Of a DNA stretch of 37,910 nt, positions 1 through 9,016 are shown piece by piece. The notes beneath the pieces are model-generated. The model was not told the origin of the DNA and did no database searches. It worked only from the letters and a program-made list of their open reading frames with translations. Numbering within the stretch: the stretch's first letter is position 1; each line of letters opens with the position of its first letter. The stretch spans positions 1 through 37,910 of the forward strand of contig NZ_JAVHTY010000010.1 in the NCBI RefSeq assembly GCF_031085165.1, read 5' to 3'. The DNA comes from Pseudomonas sp. 102515 (lineage in GTDB: Bacteria; Pseudomonadota; Gammaproteobacteria; Pseudomonadales; Pseudomonadaceae). The position numbers were made by a program, and so were the translations under genes.

Positions 1-1
1 C

Positions 2-100
2 CTGATCGCTCCGATCGCGATGGAAGACGGTCTGCGTTTCGCCATCCGTGAAGGCGGTCGTACCGTCGGCGCCGGCGTGGTTGCCAAGATCATCGAGTAA
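2..100 (+). CDS. tuf: Elongation factor Tu, C-terminal end (partial)
   Basis: The frame from position 2 encodes 32 residues ending in [14 protein letters not shown] and a TAA stop. This is the conserved end of domain 3 of EF-Tu, the GTPase that carries aminoacyl-tRNA to the ribosome. The start lies outside the window. A strong terminator follows 17 bases after the stop, so tuf ends its own transcription unit and does not run into rpsJ. The position directly upstream of the S10 cluster is usual in gammaproteobacteria, where tuf closes the str operon. Confidence 0.95.
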   Translation: MIAPIAMEDGLRFAIREGGRTVGAGVVAKIIE

Positions 101-117
101 TCGATTGATCTGAAACG

Positions 118-144
118 AAAAAAGGCCCTTCGGGGCCTTTTTTC
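118..144 (+). terminator. Rho-independent terminator after tuf
   Basis: AAAAAAGGCCC and GGGCCTTTTTT-type arms pair around a short TTCG-type loop and run into a T tract. It separates tuf from the S10 promoter 39 bases downstream. Confidence 0.9.
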
Positions 145-182
145 TTGCCTGGTGAAATTGACAGATGGCAAAAGAGGCGTTC

Positions 183-211
183 TTGACAGCCGCTGGCGAC
201 ATCCTTAGAAT
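183..211 (+). promoter_or_regulatory. Sigma-70 promoter of the S10 operon
   Basis: TTGACA at 183-188 and TAGAAT at 206-211 are separated by exactly 17 bases, close to the consensus. The expected transcription start is about 218, giving a leader of about 54 bases before rpsJ. Two further promoters in this cluster (before rpsH and rpsM) share the 17-base spacing and similar hexamers. Confidence 0.8.
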
Positions 212-225
212 TGCGCCTCCTTTAA

Positions 226-245
226 TCGGGCACCTTTTTGTCCGA
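226..245 (+). promoter_or_regulatory. Small hairpin in the S10 leader
   Basis: TCGGGCA at 226-232 pairs with TGTCCGA at 239-245 (seven pairs, one of them G-U) around a CCTTTT loop. No T tract follows. It lies in the short leader between the predicted start (about 218) and rpsJ. A regulatory role is only a possibility. Confidence 0.4.
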
Positions 246-271
246 GAGGAAAGCTTGGAGTCTGAGGTCAA

Positions 272-583
272 ATGCAAAATCAACAAATCCGTATTCGGTT
301 GAAGGCTTTTGATCATCGCCTGATCGATCAATCCACCCAGGAAATCGTAGAAACTGCGAAACGTACTGGTGCTCAGGTGCGTGGTCCGATTCCTCTGCCT
401 ACCCGCAAGGAACGTTACACAGTGCTGATTTCTCCGCACGTCAACAAGGACGCTCGTGACCAGTACGAAATTCGTACCCATAAGCGTGTGCTCGACATCG
501 TTCAGCCCACCGACAAGACCGTCGATGCGCTGATGAAGCTCGATCTCGCCGCTGGCGTTGAAGTGCAAATCAGCCTCGGCTGA
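272..583 (+). CDS. rpsJ: 30S ribosomal protein S10 (NusE)
   Basis: The 103-residue product has the family's usual length, with the typical start [15 protein letters not shown] and the loop GPIPLPTR. S10 is part of the 30S head. As NusE it also pairs with NusB in transcription antitermination; nusB lies in this window at 30874. The ATG at 272 is preceded by GAGG (264-267). This is the first gene of the S10 operon, expressed from the promoter at 183-211. Confidence 0.98.
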   Translation: MQNQQIRIRLKAFDHRLIDQSTQEIVETAKRTGAQVRGPIPLPTRKERYTVLISPHVNKDARDQYEIRTHKRVLDIVQPTDKTVDALMKLDLAAGVEVQISLG

Positions 584-667
584 GACCGTCAAGGTTTCAG
601 TCGTGTAACGCTCTGAAATGGGCGGCCATAGCGGGTGAAAGCCCCGTACACTCAAGAGGTTCTCAAC

Positions 668-1303
668 ATGACGATTGGTTTAGTCGGTCGTAAATGCGGT
701 ATGACCCGCGTTTTCACCGAAGAAGGCGTTTCCGTTCCGGTCACGGTCATTGAGATCGAGCCGAATCGCGTAACCCAATTCAAGAGCGAAGAAACCGATG
801 GCTATCGCGCCATTCAGGTAACCGTGGGCGAGCGTCGTGCTTCCCGCGTGACCAAGGCGCAAGCCGGTCACTTCGCCAAGGCCAGCGTTGCTGCTGGTCG
901 TAGCGTCCTCGAATTCCGCCTGGAAGACGGTGAGTACAAGGCAGGTGACGAAGTCACCGTGGCCCTGTTCGAAGCCGGTCAGATGGTTGATGTCACTGGT
1001 CAGTCCAAAGGTAAGGGCTACGCCGGTACCATCAAGCGCTGGAACTTCCGTGGTCAGGACAACACCCACGGTAACTCCGTTTCCCACCGTGCACCTGGTT
1101 CCATCGGCCAGTGCCAGACTCCTGGTCGAGTGTTCAAGGGCAAGAAAATGTCCGGTCACCTGGGTGCGGAGCGTGTAACCGTTCAGTCGCTGGAAGTCGT
1201 GCGTGTAGACGCCGAGCGCAACCTGCTGCTGGTAAAGGGTGCCGTCCCCGGCGCGCCGGGTGGTGACGTGATCGTGCGTCCCGCTGTCAAGGCCCGTGGT
1301 TGA
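668..1303 (+). CDS. rplC: 50S ribosomal protein L3
   Basis: L3 is an early-assembly 23S rRNA binding protein. From the ATG at 668 the product is 211 residues, begins [16 protein letters not shown] and has AAGAGG (654-659) eight bases upstream. An in-frame upstream start would add about 11 residues without family similarity, so 668 is preferred. The loop [15 protein letters not shown] reaches towards the peptidyl transferase centre. It holds Q150, the glutamine that PrmB methylates in E. coli. It lies 84 bases after rpsJ, a wider gap than most in this operon. Confidence 0.97.
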   Translation: MTIGLVGRKCGMTRVFTEEGVSVPVTVIEIEPNRVTQFKSEETDGYRAIQVTVGERRASRVTKAQAGHFAKASVAAGRSVLEFRLEDGEYKAGDEVTVALFEAGQMVDVTGQSKGKGYAGTIKRWNFRGQDNTHGNSVSHRAPGSIGQCQTPGRVFKGKKMSGHLGAERVTVQSLEVVRVDAERNLLLVKGAVPGAPGGDVIVRPAVKARG

Positions 1304-1316
1304 GAGGAGAGAGAAC

Positions 1317-1919
1317 ATGCAACTCAATGTGAATGGCTCTCAAGCTATCGAAGTCTCTGAGCACACCTTCGGCGGTGAATTCAACGAGACCCTGGTTCAC
1401 CAGGCAGTCGTGGCCTACATGGCTGGCGGTCGTCAGGGCACCCGTGCCCAGAAGACCCGTTCGGAGGTCCGTGGCGGCGGCAAGAAGCCCTGGCGTCAGA
1501 AGGGCAGCGGTCGTGCCCGTGCCGGTACCATCCGCAGCCCCATCTGGCGCTCCGGTGGCGTGGCGTTCGCAGCCAAGCCCCAGGATCACAGCCAGAAGCT
1601 GAACAAGAAGATGTACCGCGCTGCACTGCGCTCCATCCTCGCCGAGCTGGTCCGTCTGGATCGTCTGGTCGTGGTTGACGACTTCGCCGTCGACGCGCCC
1701 AAGACCAAGACCCTGGTCAGCAAGCTGGACGGCCTGGGCCTGAGCGACGTGCTGATCGTGACCGACGCTGTCGACCAGAATCTGTATCTGGCCGCCCGCA
1801 ACCTGCCTTTCGTCGACGTGCGTGATGTCCAGGGTTCCGACCCGGTCAGCCTGATCGCCTACGACAAGGTACTGGTCACTGTGTCCGCCGTGAAGAAATT
1901 CGAGGAGCTGCTGGCATGA
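1317..1919 (+). CDS. rplD: 50S ribosomal protein L4
   Basis: This 200-residue protein has the basic extension at about residues 45-90 ([19 protein letters not shown]) that lines the nascent-peptide exit tunnel. The ATG at 1317 follows GAGGAGAGAG directly after rplC. The stop overlaps the start of rplW in an ATGA arrangement, so the two are probably translationally coupled. In E. coli L4 represses its own operon through a long S10 leader. The leader here looks too short for that structure. Confidence 0.97.
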   Translation: MQLNVNGSQAIEVSEHTFGGEFNETLVHQAVVAYMAGGRQGTRAQKTRSEVRGGGKKPWRQKGSGRARAGTIRSPIWRSGGVAFAAKPQDHSQKLNKKMYRAALRSILAELVRLDRLVVVDDFAVDAPKTKTLVSKLDGLGLSDVLIVTDAVDQNLYLAARNLPFVDVRDVQGSDPVSLIAYDKVLVTVSAVKKFEELLA

Positions 1920-2215
1920 ACCAGGAACGCGTATTCAAAGTGCTGCTTGGCCCGCACATCTCCGAGAAGGCCACCATGCTGGCGGACAGCCAGAAGCAGT
2001 TCGTATTCAAGGTTGCCACCGATGCAACCAAGCTGGAAATCAAGAAGGCCGTCGAGCAGCTGTTCGAGGTCAAGGTTCGCAGCGTCAGCACCCTGAACGT
2101 CCAGGGCAAGACCAAGCGTACCGCTCGTGGTCTGGGCAAGCGTAACGACTGGAAAAAAGCGTACATCGCGCTCCAGCCGGGCCAGGATCTCGACTTTTCC
2201 AGCAGCGCCGAGTAA
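1916..2215 (+). CDS. rplW: 50S ribosomal protein L23
   Basis: This 99-residue protein contains the family motifs [12 protein letters not shown] and [16 protein letters not shown]23 sits at the exit tunnel and is the docking site for trigger factor and signal recognition particle. Its ATG overlaps the rplD stop by four bases. rplB follows 12 bases later. Confidence 0.97.
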   Translation: MNQERVFKVLLGPHISEKATMLADSQKQFVFKVATDATKLEIKKAVEQLFEVKVRSVSTLNVQGKTKRTARGLGKRNDWKKAYIALQPGQDLDFSSSAE

Positions 2216-2227
2216 TCAGGGGGCATC

Positions 2228-3049
2228 ATGGCAATCGTAAAATGCAAGCCGACCTCCGCTGGCCGCCGCTTTGTGGTCAAGGTGGTCAACTCCGATCTGC
2301 ACAAAGGCGCGCCTTACGCTCCTTTGCTGGAGAAGAAGAGCAAGTCCGGCGGCCGTAACAACAATGGTCGTATCACCACTCGCCACATCGGCGGTGGTCA
2401 CAAGCAGCACTATCGTCTGGTCGATTTCCGTCGCAACAAGGATGGTATCCCAGCCGTCGTTGAGCGCATCGAATACGATCCGAACCGTACTGCACACATC
2501 GCTCTGCTGAAGTACGCCGATGGCGAGCGTCGCTACATCATCGCTCCCAAGGGCGTTGCTGCCGGTGACCAGCTGCTGTCCGGCGCTGGCGCGCCCATCA
2601 AGGCGGGCAACAACCTGCCGCTGCGTAACGTGCCGGTCGGTAGCACCATCCACGGTATCGAGCTGAAGCCTGGCAAAGGCGCTCAGATCGCTCGCTCCGC
2701 GGGTACCTCCGCTCAGCTGGTCGCCCGTGAAGGCGCCTACGTCACCGTGCGTCTGCGCAGCGGTGAAATGCGCAAGGTGCTGTCCGAGTGCCGTGCCACC
2801 CTGGGCGAAGTGTCCAATGGTGAGCACAGCCTGCGCTCGCTGGGTAAGGCCGGCGCCACCCGCTGGCGTGGCGTGCGTCCGACCGTTCGTGGTGTTGCCA
2901 TGAACCCGGTCGATCACCCGCATGGTGGTGGTGAAGGTCGTACTTCCGGTGGCCGTCATCCGGTTTCGCCGTGGGGCGTCAAGACCAAGGGTCTCAAGAC
3001 GCGCTCCAACAAGCGTACCGACAAGATGATTGTCCGTCGCGGCAAGTAA
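2228..3049 (+). CDS. rplB: 50S ribosomal protein L2
   Basis: This 273-residue product has the exact family length. The conserved C-terminal stretch around [17 protein letters not shown] contains the histidine implicated in peptidyl transfer in E. coli L2. The N-terminal half carries the RNA-binding OB-like fold. The ATG follows an AGGGGG stretch. It is co-transcribed with rplW upstream and rpsS downstream. Confidence 0.98.
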   Translation: MAIVKCKPTSAGRRFVVKVVNSDLHKGAPYAPLLEKKSKSGGRNNNGRITTRHIGGGHKQHYRLVDFRRNKDGIPAVVERIEYDPNRTAHIALLKYADGERRYIIAPKGVAAGDQLLSGAGAPIKAGNNLPLRNVPVGSTIHGIELKPGKGAQIARSAGTSAQLVAREGAYVTVRLRSGEMRKVLSECRATLGEVSNGEHSLRSLGKAGATRWRGVRPTVRGVAMNPVDHPHGGGEGRTSGGRHPVSPWGVKTKGLKTRSNKRTDKMIVRRGK

Positions 3050-3067
3050 TCAGTAGAGGATTCGACT

Positions 3068-3343
3068 GTGCCCCGTTCTCTGAAGAAAGGTCCTTTTATC
3101 GATCTTCACCTGTTGAAGAAGATCGAAGTCGCGGTGGAAAAGAACGAACGCAAACCGATCAAGACCTGGTCGCGTCGTTCGATGATCCTGCCGCAGATGG
3201 TCGGTCTGACCATCGCTGTGCACAACGGTCGTCAACATGTCCCCGTTCTGGTGAACGAAGACATGGTCGGCCACAAACTCGGCGAGTTCGCTGCTACCCG
3301 CACCTATCGCGGTCATGCGGCTGACAAGAAAGCCAAGCGTTAA
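3068..3343 (+). CDS. rpsS: 30S ribosomal protein S19
   Basis: This 91-residue protein opens with the invariant PRSLKKGPF and contains [15 protein letters not shown]. It binds the 30S head near S13. The start codon is GTG at 3068, supported by AGAGGA seven or so bases upstream and by the N-terminal family sequence. It is the only GTG start in the S10 operon. Confidence 0.97.
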   Translation: MPRSLKKGPFIDLHLLKKIEVAVEKNERKPIKTWSRRSMILPQMVGLTIAVHNGRQHVPVLVNEDMVGHKLGEFAATRTYRGHAADKKAKR

Positions 3344-3355
3344 GGGGTAAGGAAG

Positions 3356-3688
3356 ATGGAAGTAGCCGCTAAGCTGTCGGGCGCTCGTATCTCCGCCCAG
3401 AAAGCCCGCTTGGTCGCCGACCAGATCCGCGGGAAGAAGGTGGGCGAAGCGCTCAACCTGTTGACTTTCAGCAGCAAGAAAGCCGCTGAAATCATGAAGA
3501 AGGTGCTGGAGTCGGCTGTTGCCAACGCCGAGCACAATGAAGGCGCCGACGTGGACGACCTGAAGGTTTCCACTGTCTTCGTAAACGAAGGTCGTTCGCT
3601 CAAGCGCATCATGCCGCGTGCCAAAGGTCGTGCTGATCGCATCGTGAAGCGGTCTTGCCATATCACGGTCAAGGTTGCGGACAAGTAA
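3356..3688 (+). CDS. rplV: 50S ribosomal protein L22
   Basis: This 110-residue protein begins [20 protein letters not shown]. The basic hairpin near residues 80-100 ([17 protein letters not shown]) is the loop that lines the exit tunnel, where macrolide-resistance changes occur in other species. No deletion is visible in the loop. It starts 12 bases after rpsS. Confidence 0.97.
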   Translation: MEVAAKLSGARISAQKARLVADQIRGKKVGEALNLLTFSSKKAAEIMKKVLESAVANAEHNEGADVDDLKVSTVFVNEGRSLKRIMPRAKGRADRIVKRSCHITVKVADK

Positions 3689-3701
3689 CGGAGTCGATCA
3701 G

Positions 3702-4391
3702 ATGGGTCAGAAAGTACATCCCAATGGCATTCGCCTGGGTATCGTCAAGGAGCACACTTCGGTCTGGTACGCGGATAAGCGCACTTATGCGGACTATCTG
3801 CTGGCCGACCTGAAGGTTCGTGAGTACCTCCAGGACAAACTAAAAAGCGCGTCCGTAAGCCGTATCGATATTCATCGCCCGGCTCAAACCGCACGCATCA
3901 CCATCCACACCGCCCGTCCCGGTATCGTGATCGGCAAGAAAGGTGAGGATGTCGAGAAGCTGCGTCAGGACCTGACCGCAAGAATGGGTGTGCCCGTGCA
4001 CATCAACATCGAAGAGATCCGCAAGCCGGAGCTCGACGGTGCCCTGGTTGCGCAGAGCGTTGCGCAGCAGCTTGAGCGTCGTGTGATGTTCCGTCGCGCC
4101 ATGAAGCGCGCCGTGCAGAACGCGATCCGCATTGGTGCCAAAGGCATCAAGATTCAGGTGAGCGGTCGTCTGGGCGGTGCTGAAATCGCCCGTACCGAGT
4201 GGTATCGCGAAGGTCGTGTGCCCCTGCACACCCTGCGTGCCGATATCGACTACGCCACTGCGGAAGCTCACACCACTTACGGTGTGATCGGTGTGAAGGT
4301 CTGGATCTTCAAGGGTGAGGTCATTGGTGGCCGCCAGGAAGAGCTCAAGCCCGTCGCCCCGGCTCCGCGCAAAAAAGCTGCTGCTAAGTAA
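3702..4391 (+). CDS. rpsC: 30S ribosomal protein S3
   Basis: From the ATG at 3702 the protein has 229 residues and begins [14 protein letters not shown]. An upstream in-frame start at 3675 lies inside rplV and is not credible. The KH domain GKKG loop falls at residues 78-81. The C terminus ends in a Pro-Ala-Lys tail ([11 protein letters not shown]), as in other pseudomonads. S3 helps form the mRNA entry helicase site. Confidence 0.97.
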   Translation: MGQKVHPNGIRLGIVKEHTSVWYADKRTYADYLLADLKVREYLQDKLKSASVSRIDIHRPAQTARITIHTARPGIVIGKKGEDVEKLRQDLTARMGVPVHINIEEIRKPELDGALVAQSVAQQLERRVMFRRAMKRAVQNAIRIGAKGIKIQVSGRLGGAEIARTEWYREGRVPLHTLRADIDYATAEAHTTYGVIGVKVWIFKGEVIGGRQEELKPVAPAPRKKAAAK

Positions 4392-4403
4392 GGAGTACGC
4401 AAC

Positions 4404-4817
4404 ATGCTGCAACCCAAGCGTACAAAATTCCGCAAGCAGATGACCGGCCACAACCGTGGTCTGGCTCATCGCGGTAGCAAGGTCAGCTTCGGCGAGTACG
4501 CGCTGAAGGCTGTCGGCCGTGGCCGTCTGACCGCTCGCCAGATCGAATCCGCACGTCGTGCGCTGACCCGTCACGTGAAGCGTGGCGGCAAGATCTGGAT
4601 CCGCGTCTTCCCTGACAAGCCTGTCACCAAGAAGCCTCTCGAAGTGCGGATGGGTAAAGGTAAGGGTAGTGTCGAGTACTGGGTAGCCCAGATCCAGCCG
4701 GGCAAGGTCCTGTACGAGATCGAGGGTGTTTCCGAGGATCTGGCTCGTCAGGCATTCGCCCTGGCCGCTGCCAAGCTTCCGCTCGAAACCTCCTTTGTTA
4801 AGCGGACGGTGATGTGA
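4404..4817 (+). CDS. rplP: 50S ribosomal protein L16
   Basis: This 137-residue protein begins [19 protein letters not shown]. The segment [15 protein letters not shown], followed by EVRMGKGKG, includes the arginine region hydroxylated by RoxA/YcfD in E. coli. L16 contacts the elbow of A-site tRNA and is added late in assembly. The last base of its stop codon is the first base of rpmC. Confidence 0.97.
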   Translation: MLQPKRTKFRKQMTGHNRGLAHRGSKVSFGEYALKAVGRGRLTARQIESARRALTRHVKRGGKIWIRVFPDKPVTKKPLEVRMGKGKGSVEYWVAQIQPGKVLYEIEGVSEDLARQAFALAAAKLPLETSFVKRTVM

Positions 4818-5008
4818 TGAAAGCGAAAGATTTGCGTGAGAAATCCGTAGAGGAGCTGAACGAGCAGCTTCTCAACCTGCTGCGTGACCAGTTCAATCTG
4901 CGTATGCAGAAGGCAACTGGCCAGTTGGGTCAGTCTCACATGCTCTCGCAAGTGAAGCGCGACATCGCTCGCGTCAAGACTGTGCTGAACCAGCAAGCAG
5001 GTAAGTGA
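4817..5008 (+). CDS. rpmC: 50S ribosomal protein L29
   Basis: This 63-residue helical protein begins [19 protein letters not shown]. The ATG at 4817 shares one base with the rplP stop (TGATG), implying coupled translation. A GTG three bases earlier is in frame but would only add one residue. L29 lies beside L23 at the tunnel exit. Confidence 0.96.
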   Translation: MKAKDLREKSVEELNEQLLNLLRDQFNLRMQKATGQLGQSHMLSQVKRDIARVKTVLNQQAGK

Positions 5009-5010
5009 TC

Positions 5011-5277
5011 ATGGCTGAAGCTGAAAAAACTGTCCGTACGCTGACCGGCCGAGTGGTCAGCGACAAGATGGACAAAACCGTCACCGTACTGATCGAGCGT
5101 CGCGTCAAGCACCCGATCTACGGCAAATACGTGAAGCGTTCCACCAAGCTGCACGCTCACGACGAAACCAATCAGTGCCGCATTGGTGACCTGGTCACCA
5201 TTCGCGAAACCCGCCCGCTGGCCAAGACCAAGGCGTGGACCCTGGTTGACGTCGTCGAGCGCGCCGTTCAGGTATAA
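5011..5277 (+). CDS. rpsQ: 30S ribosomal protein S17
   Basis: This 88-residue OB-fold protein contains [24 protein letters not shown], a family hallmark, in its first 35 residues. The ATG at 5011 lies two bases after the rpmC stop. An in-frame GTG at 5005 would overlap that stop and add two residues. It is a primary 16S rRNA binder and the last gene of the classical S10 operon. No terminator separates it from rplN. Confidence 0.96.
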   Translation: MAEAEKTVRTLTGRVVSDKMDKTVTVLIERRVKHPIYGKYVKRSTKLHAHDETNQCRIGDLVTIRETRPLAKTKAWTLVDVVERAVQV

Positions 5278-5289
5278 GGGTAGAGAGCC

Positions 5290-5658
5290 ATGATCCAGAC
5301 TCAATCCATGCTTGACGTCGCCGACAACAGCGGCGCTCGTCGCGTGATGTGCATCAAGGTGCTCGGCGGTTCCCACCGCCGTTACGCCGGCATTGGCGAC
5401 ATCATCAAAGTCACCGTCAAGGAAGCAATTCCGCGCGGCAAGGTGAAGAAAGGTCAGGTGATGACTGCAGTCGTCGTGCGTACCAAGCACGGCGTCCGCC
5501 GCACTGACGGTTCCATCATCCGCTTCGACGGCAACGCCGCGGTTCTGCTGAACAACAAGCAAGAGCCGATTGGCACCCGTATCTTTGGGCCGGTGACCCG
5601 TGAACTTCGCTCCGAGAAGTTCATGAAGATCGTCTCCCTTGCCCCCGAAGTGCTGTAA
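5290..5658 (+). CDS. rplN: 50S ribosomal protein L14
   Basis: This 122-residue protein begins [19 protein letters not shown] and has the expected length. L14 forms an intersubunit bridge and is the target of the silencing factor RsfS. It is classically the first gene of the spc operon. Here it lies only 12 bases after rpsQ with no promoter or terminator between, so S10 and the first part of spc look like one unit. Confidence 0.97.
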   Translation: MIQTQSMLDVADNSGARRVMCIKVLGGSHRRYAGIGDIIKVTVKEAIPRGKVKKGQVMTAVVVRTKHGVRRTDGSIIRFDGNAAVLLNNKQEPIGTRIFGPVTRELRSEKFMKIVSLAPEVL

Positions 5659-5670
5659 GGAGTAGCCGAC

Positions 5671-5985
5671 ATGCAAAAGATTCGTCGTGACGACGAGGTA
5701 ATCGTCATTGCCGGCAAGGACAAGGGCAAGCGTGGCAAGGTGCTGAAGGTGCTCGCCGATGACCGTCTGGTCGTTGGTGGGGTCAACCTGATCAAGCGCC
5801 ACACCAAGCCCAACCCCATGCTGGGTGTTCAGGGTGGCATCGTAGAGAAAGAAGCTCCTCTGCATGTCTCCAACGTTGCTATTTTCAACTCCGAGACCAA
5901 CAAGGCTGACCGCGTTGGTTTCAAAGTCGAAGACGGCAAGAAGATTCGTATCTTCAAGTCGACCCAAAAAGCGGTCCAGGCCTGA
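5671..5985 (+). CDS. rplX: 50S ribosomal protein L24
   Basis: This 104-residue protein has a KOW motif at about residues 8-30 ([19 protein letters not shown]). L24 is an assembly initiator that binds the 5' end of 23S rRNA. AAGGAG precedes its ATG and the gap to rplN is 12 bases. Confidence 0.97.
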   Translation: MQKIRRDDEVIVIAGKDKGKRGKVLKVLADDRLVVGGVNLIKRHTKPNPMLGVQGGIVEKEAPLHVSNVAIFNSETNKADRVGFKVEDGKKIRIFKSTQKAVQA

Positions 5986-6004
5986 AGCTGCTAGGTAGAT
6001 CACC

Positions 6005-6544
6005 ATGGCTCGATTGAAAGAGATTTATCGGAAGGAAATCGCGCCCAAGCTGAAAGAGCAGCTTCAGCTGGGTAACGTGATGGAAGTTCCGCGCATCACC
6101 AAGATCACCTTGAACATGGGTCTGGGCGAAGCGGTCGGTGACAAGAAGATCATCGACAACGCTGTAGCTGACCTGGAAAAGATCGCTGGTCAAAAGCCGG
6201 TCGTGACTTATGCCCGCAATTCCATTGCTGGCTTCAAGATTCGCGAAGGCTGGCCGATCGGCGTCAAGGTGACCCTGCGTAGCGATCGCATGTATGAATT
6301 CCTGGATCGTCTGCTGTCCATCTCCCTGCCGCGCGTGCGTGACTTCCGCGGCCTGAATGCCAAGTCCTTCGATGGTCGTGGCAACTACAGCATGGGCGTG
6401 AAAGAGCAGATCATCTTCCCGGAAATCGATTACGACAAGATCGATGCGCTGCGTGGTATGGACATCACCCTGACCACCACCGCTCGTACCGACGAGGAAG
6501 GCCGTGCGCTGCTGCGTGCGTTCAACTTCCCGTTCCGTAACTGA
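6005..6544 (+). CDS. rplE: 50S ribosomal protein L5
   Basis: This 179-residue protein contains [16 protein letters not shown] and the conserved [16 protein letters not shown] segment. L5 binds 5S rRNA with L18 (rplR, in this window at 7974) and contacts P-site tRNA. In E. coli the S8 repressor site lies at the start of rplE. I did not find an obvious copy there. Confidence 0.97.
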   Translation: MARLKEIYRKEIAPKLKEQLQLGNVMEVPRITKITLNMGLGEAVGDKKIIDNAVADLEKIAGQKPVVTYARNSIAGFKIREGWPIGVKVTLRSDRMYEFLDRLLSISLPRVRDFRGLNAKSFDGRGNYSMGVKEQIIFPEIDYDKIDALRGMDITLTTTARTDEEGRALLRAFNFPFRN

Positions 6545-6557
6545 TTGAGGTCTTCAG

Positions 6558-6863
6558 ATGGCTAAGCAAAGCATGATTAACCGCGAGCTGAAGCGTCAGC
6601 AGACGGTTGCCAAGTACGCCAAGAAGCGCGCCGAGCTGAAGGCGACCATCGGTAATGTCAACGCCTCCCCCGAGGACCGTTGGAATGCCCAGGTCGCCCT
6701 GCAGAAGCAGCCCCGTGACGCCAGCGCCAGCCGCATGCGTAACCGCTGCCGCTTGACCGGTCGTCCGCACGGCGTGTACCGCAAGTTCGGTCTGTCCCGC
6801 ATCAAGCTGCGTGAAGCAGCCATGCGCGGTGACGTGCCCGGCCTGGTGAAGGCCAGCTGGTAA
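6558..6863 (+). CDS. rpsN: 30S ribosomal protein S14, zinc-independent long form
   Basis: This 101-residue protein is the long C-minus form of S14. The C-terminal core [11 protein letters not shown] keeps one cysteine and lacks the two CxxC pairs of the short zinc-binding form. It sits in the 30S head near S3 and S10. A perfect hairpin begins 28 bases after its stop, and a promoter for rpsH follows, so this gene appears to close the first transcription segment. Confidence 0.97.
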   Translation: MAKQSMINRELKRQQTVAKYAKKRAELKATIGNVNASPEDRWNAQVALQKQPRDASASRMRNRCRLTGRPHGVYRKFGLSRIKLREAAMRGDVPGLVKASW

Positions 6864-6890
6864 CAGCTAGCGCCTTTCATCGCGGTAATT

Positions 6891-6918
6891 GAATCAAGCC
6901 CCTTTTGGGGCTTGATTC
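6891..6918 (+). terminator. Perfect hairpin between rpsN and rpsH
   Basis: GAATCAAGCCCC (6891-6902) pairs perfectly with GGGGCTTGATTC (6907-6918) around a TTTT loop. Only a weak T-rich run (GTTTC) follows, so it may terminate partially or protect the 3' end of the upstream mRNA. Its right arm contains the -35 element of the next promoter. Confidence 0.65.
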
Positions 6919-6940
6919 GTTTCAGGCCGATCTCTAGAAT
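6912..6940 (+). promoter_or_regulatory. Internal promoter before rpsH
   Basis: TTGATT (6912-6917) and TAGAAT (6935-6940) are spaced by 17 bases. The -10 is identical to that of the S10 promoter. The -35 lies within the right arm of the preceding hairpin. The predicted start is near 6947, giving a leader of about 79 bases before rpsH. Confidence 0.65.
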
Positions 6941-6982
6941 GCTCGGCTCGCCCGAATCGGCCTATTGCCGAGGGGTGATTTT

Positions 6983-7021
6983 GAGAGCCGGTAGGCTCAA
7001 TTTCTGTATTAGGAGCTAATA
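6983..7021 (+). promoter_or_regulatory. Two hairpins in the rpsH leader; the second covers the ribosome binding site
   Basis: GAGCC (6985-6989) pairs with GGCTC (6994-6998) around GGTA. Then TATTAG (7007-7012) pairs with CTAATA (7016-7021) around GAG. The only good ribosome binding site of rpsH, AGGAG at 7011-7015, sits in the second stem and loop. This could be a translational operator, for example for S8, but that is inference. Confidence 0.45.
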
Positions 7022-7025
7022 GCCC

Positions 7026-7418
7026 ATGAGTATGCAGGACCCGTTAGCAGACATGCTAACTCGTATCCGTAATGCCCAGATGGCTGAAAAGGCCGTTGTG
7101 AGCATGCCTTCTTCCAAGCTGAAGGCTGCCGTTGCCAAAGTCCTCAAGGACGAAGGTTACATCGCGGATTTTCAGGTCAGCGCGGAATCCAAGCCGTCGC
7201 TGTCCATCGAGCTGAAGTACTTCGAAGGCAAGCCTGTCATCGAAGAGCTGAAGCGTAGCAGCCGTCCCGGTCTGCGCCAGTACAAAGCCGTTGACCAGCT
7301 GCCGAAAGTGCGTGGCGGTCTGGGCGTGTCGATCGTTTCCACCAACAAAGGTGTGATGACTGATCGCGCAGCCCGTGCTGCTGGTGTTGGCGGCGAAGTG
7401 CTCTGCACAGTCTTCTAA
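7026..7418 (+). CDS. rpsH: 30S ribosomal protein S8
   Basis: This 130-residue protein begins [18 protein letters not shown] and ends with the RNA-binding segment [12 protein letters not shown]8 is a primary 16S rRNA binder and in E. coli the repressor of the spc operon. The ATG at 7026 is chosen over the ATG at 7032 because AGGAG lies ten bases upstream. It is the first gene after the internal promoter at 6912-6940, unlike in E. coli, where rplN leads the unit. Confidence 0.97.
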   Translation: MSMQDPLADMLTRIRNAQMAEKAVVSMPSSKLKAAVAKVLKDEGYIADFQVSAESKPSLSIELKYFEGKPVIEELKRSSRPGLRQYKAVDQLPKVRGGLGVSIVSTNKGVMTDRAARAAGVGGEVLCTVF

Positions 7419-7429
7419 GGGGAATCAGC

Positions 7430-7963
7430 ATGTCTCGCGTTGCTAAAAACCCTGTAAGACTGCCTGCAGGCGTCGAAGTTAATCTGGCCGGTCAGGCGCT
7501 TTCGATCAAGGGTGCCAAGGGCGCTCTGGAGCTGAAGGTCCATCCGTCCGTTGAAGTCACTCAAGAGTCCGGTGAGCTGCGTTTCGCTGCTCGCAATGGC
7601 GATCAGCAGACCCGTGCGATGGCCGGCACTACCCGTGCCCTGGTCAACAACATGGTGGTCGGCGTCAGCCAGGGCTTCGAGCGCAAGCTGCAACTGGTCG
7701 GTGTGGGCTACAAGGCCCAGGCCAAAGGTCAGGTGCTGAACCTCGCTCTGGGCTTCTCTCACCCCGTGGACTACGACCTGCCGCAAGGCATCACCGCAGA
7801 AACCCCCAACCAGACCGAAATCCTGATCAAGGGTATCGACAAGCAGCTGGTCGGCCAGGTTGCGGCTGAGATTCGTGGTTTCCGTCCGCCGGAGCCTTAC
7901 AAGGGCAAGGGTGTACGGTATGCCGACGAAGTCGTCCACCGTAAAGAAGCCAAGAAAAAGTAG
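7430..7963 (+). CDS. rplF: 50S ribosomal protein L6
   Basis: This 177-residue, two-domain protein starts [17 protein letters not shown]. It has the C-terminal motif [19 protein letters not shown] that contacts 23S rRNA near the sarcin-ricin loop. It follows rpsH by 11 bases with an AGGGGA-type binding site. Confidence 0.97.
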   Translation: MSRVAKNPVRLPAGVEVNLAGQALSIKGAKGALELKVHPSVEVTQESGELRFAARNGDQQTRAMAGTTRALVNNMVVGVSQGFERKLQLVGVGYKAQAKGQVLNLALGFSHPVDYDLPQGITAETPNQTEILIKGIDKQLVGQVAAEIRGFRPPEPYKGKGVRYADEVVHRKEAKKK

Positions 7964-7973
7964 GGCATAGCAA

Positions 7974-8324
7974 ATGACCGTCAAGAAAGAAACCCGACTG
8001 CGTCGCGCTCGCAAGGCTCGCCTGAAGATGCGCGAGCTGGAAGTGGTCCGTCTGTGCGTGTACCGCTCTTCCCAGCACATCTATGCCCAGGTCATCGCGG
8101 CCGATGGCAGCAAGGTCCTGGCCAGCGCTTCTACGCTGGACAAAGAACTGCGCGAAAGCGCTACCAGCAACGTCGAGGCGGCCAAGAAAGTTGGTCTGCT
8201 GGTCGCCGAGCGTGCCAAGGCCGCTGGCGTTACCCAGGTGGCCTTTGATCGTTCTGGCTTCAAGTACCATGGTCGCGTCAAAGCGCTGGCCGACGCTGCT
8301 CGTGAAGGCGGGCTGGAGTTCTAA
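7974..8324 (+). CDS. rplR: 50S ribosomal protein L18
   Basis: This 116-residue protein has an arginine-rich N terminus ([15 protein letters not shown]) that binds 5S rRNA together with L5. The C-terminal segment [21 protein letters not shown] is typical of the family. It starts ten bases after rplF and ends three bases before rpsE. Confidence 0.97.
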   Translation: MTVKKETRLRRARKARLKMRELEVVRLCVYRSSQHIYAQVIAADGSKVLASASTLDKELRESATSNVEAAKKVGLLVAERAKAAGVTQVAFDRSGFKYHGRVKALADAAREGGLEF

Positions 8325-8327
8325 GTC

Positions 8328-8828
8328 ATGGCAAATAACGATCAAAAGCGCGACGAAGGCTATATCGAGAAGCTGGTTCAAGTTAACCGCGTAGCCAAAA
8401 CCGTGAAAGGCGGCCGTATCTTCGCCTTCACCGCTCTGACCGTGGTTGGCGATGGCAAAGGCCGCGTTGGCTTCGGCCGTGGCAAGGCCCGTGAAGTGCC
8501 TGCCGCCATCCAGAAGGCTATGGAAGCTGCTCGCCGCAACATGATCCAGGTGGATCTGAACGGCACCACCCTGCAGTACCCGGTCAAGGCCGCTCATGGC
8601 GCCTCCAAGGTGTACATGCAGCCCGCTTCCGACGGTACCGGCATCATCGCCGGTGGTGCCATGCGCGCCGTCCTTGAAGTCGCTGGTGTGCAGAACGTCC
8701 TGGCCAAGTGCTACGGCTCCACCAACCCGGTAAACGTTGTGTACGCGACCTTCGAAGGTCTCAAGCACATGCAGGCGCCGGAAGCTGTTGCCGCCAAGCG
8801 TGGCAAGAGCGTCGAGGAGATTCTCTGA
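8328..8828 (+). CDS. rpsE: 30S ribosomal protein S5
   Basis: This 166-residue protein contains the double-stranded-RNA-binding-like N domain with [14 protein letters not shown] and the loop [17 protein letters not shown]5 helps set decoding fidelity and forms part of the mRNA entry channel with S3 and S4. It is packed tightly between rplR and rpmD. Confidence 0.97.
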   Translation: MANNDQKRDEGYIEKLVQVNRVAKTVKGGRIFAFTALTVVGDGKGRVGFGRGKAREVPAAIQKAMEAARRNMIQVDLNGTTLQYPVKAAHGASKVYMQPASDGTGIIAGGAMRAVLEVAGVQNVLAKCYGSTNPVNVVYATFEGLKHMQAPEAVAAKRGKSVEEIL

Positions 8829-8830
8829 TC

Positions 8831-9013
8831 ATGGCTAACGCAACCGTCAAGGTCACGCTGATCAAGAGCGTCCACGGCCGTCTGGCCAATCACAAGGCTT
8901 GCGTCAAGGGTCTCGGCCTGCGTCGCATCGGTCACACCGTCGAAGTTCAGGACACCCCTGAAAATCGCGGCATGATCAACAAGGCCTACTACCTTCTGCG
9001 TGTGGAGGGTTAA
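8831..9013 (+). CDS. rpmD: 50S ribosomal protein L30
   Basis: This 60-residue protein begins [17 protein letters not shown] and ends [12 protein letters not shown]. The ATG at 8831 follows the rpsE stop by two bases, and the GGAGA at the end of rpsE serves as its binding site. A longer reading frame starting inside rpsE is an artefact. Confidence 0.96.
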   Translation: MANATVKVTLIKSVHGRLANHKACVKGLGLRRIGHTVEVQDTPENRGMINKAYYLLRVEG

Positions 9014-9016
9014 GTC

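Noticed and set aside
158-186. A second TTGACA (158-163) before rpsJ as another promoter
   Set aside because: No acceptable -10 lies 16-18 bases downstream; the TTGACA at 183 has a good partner.
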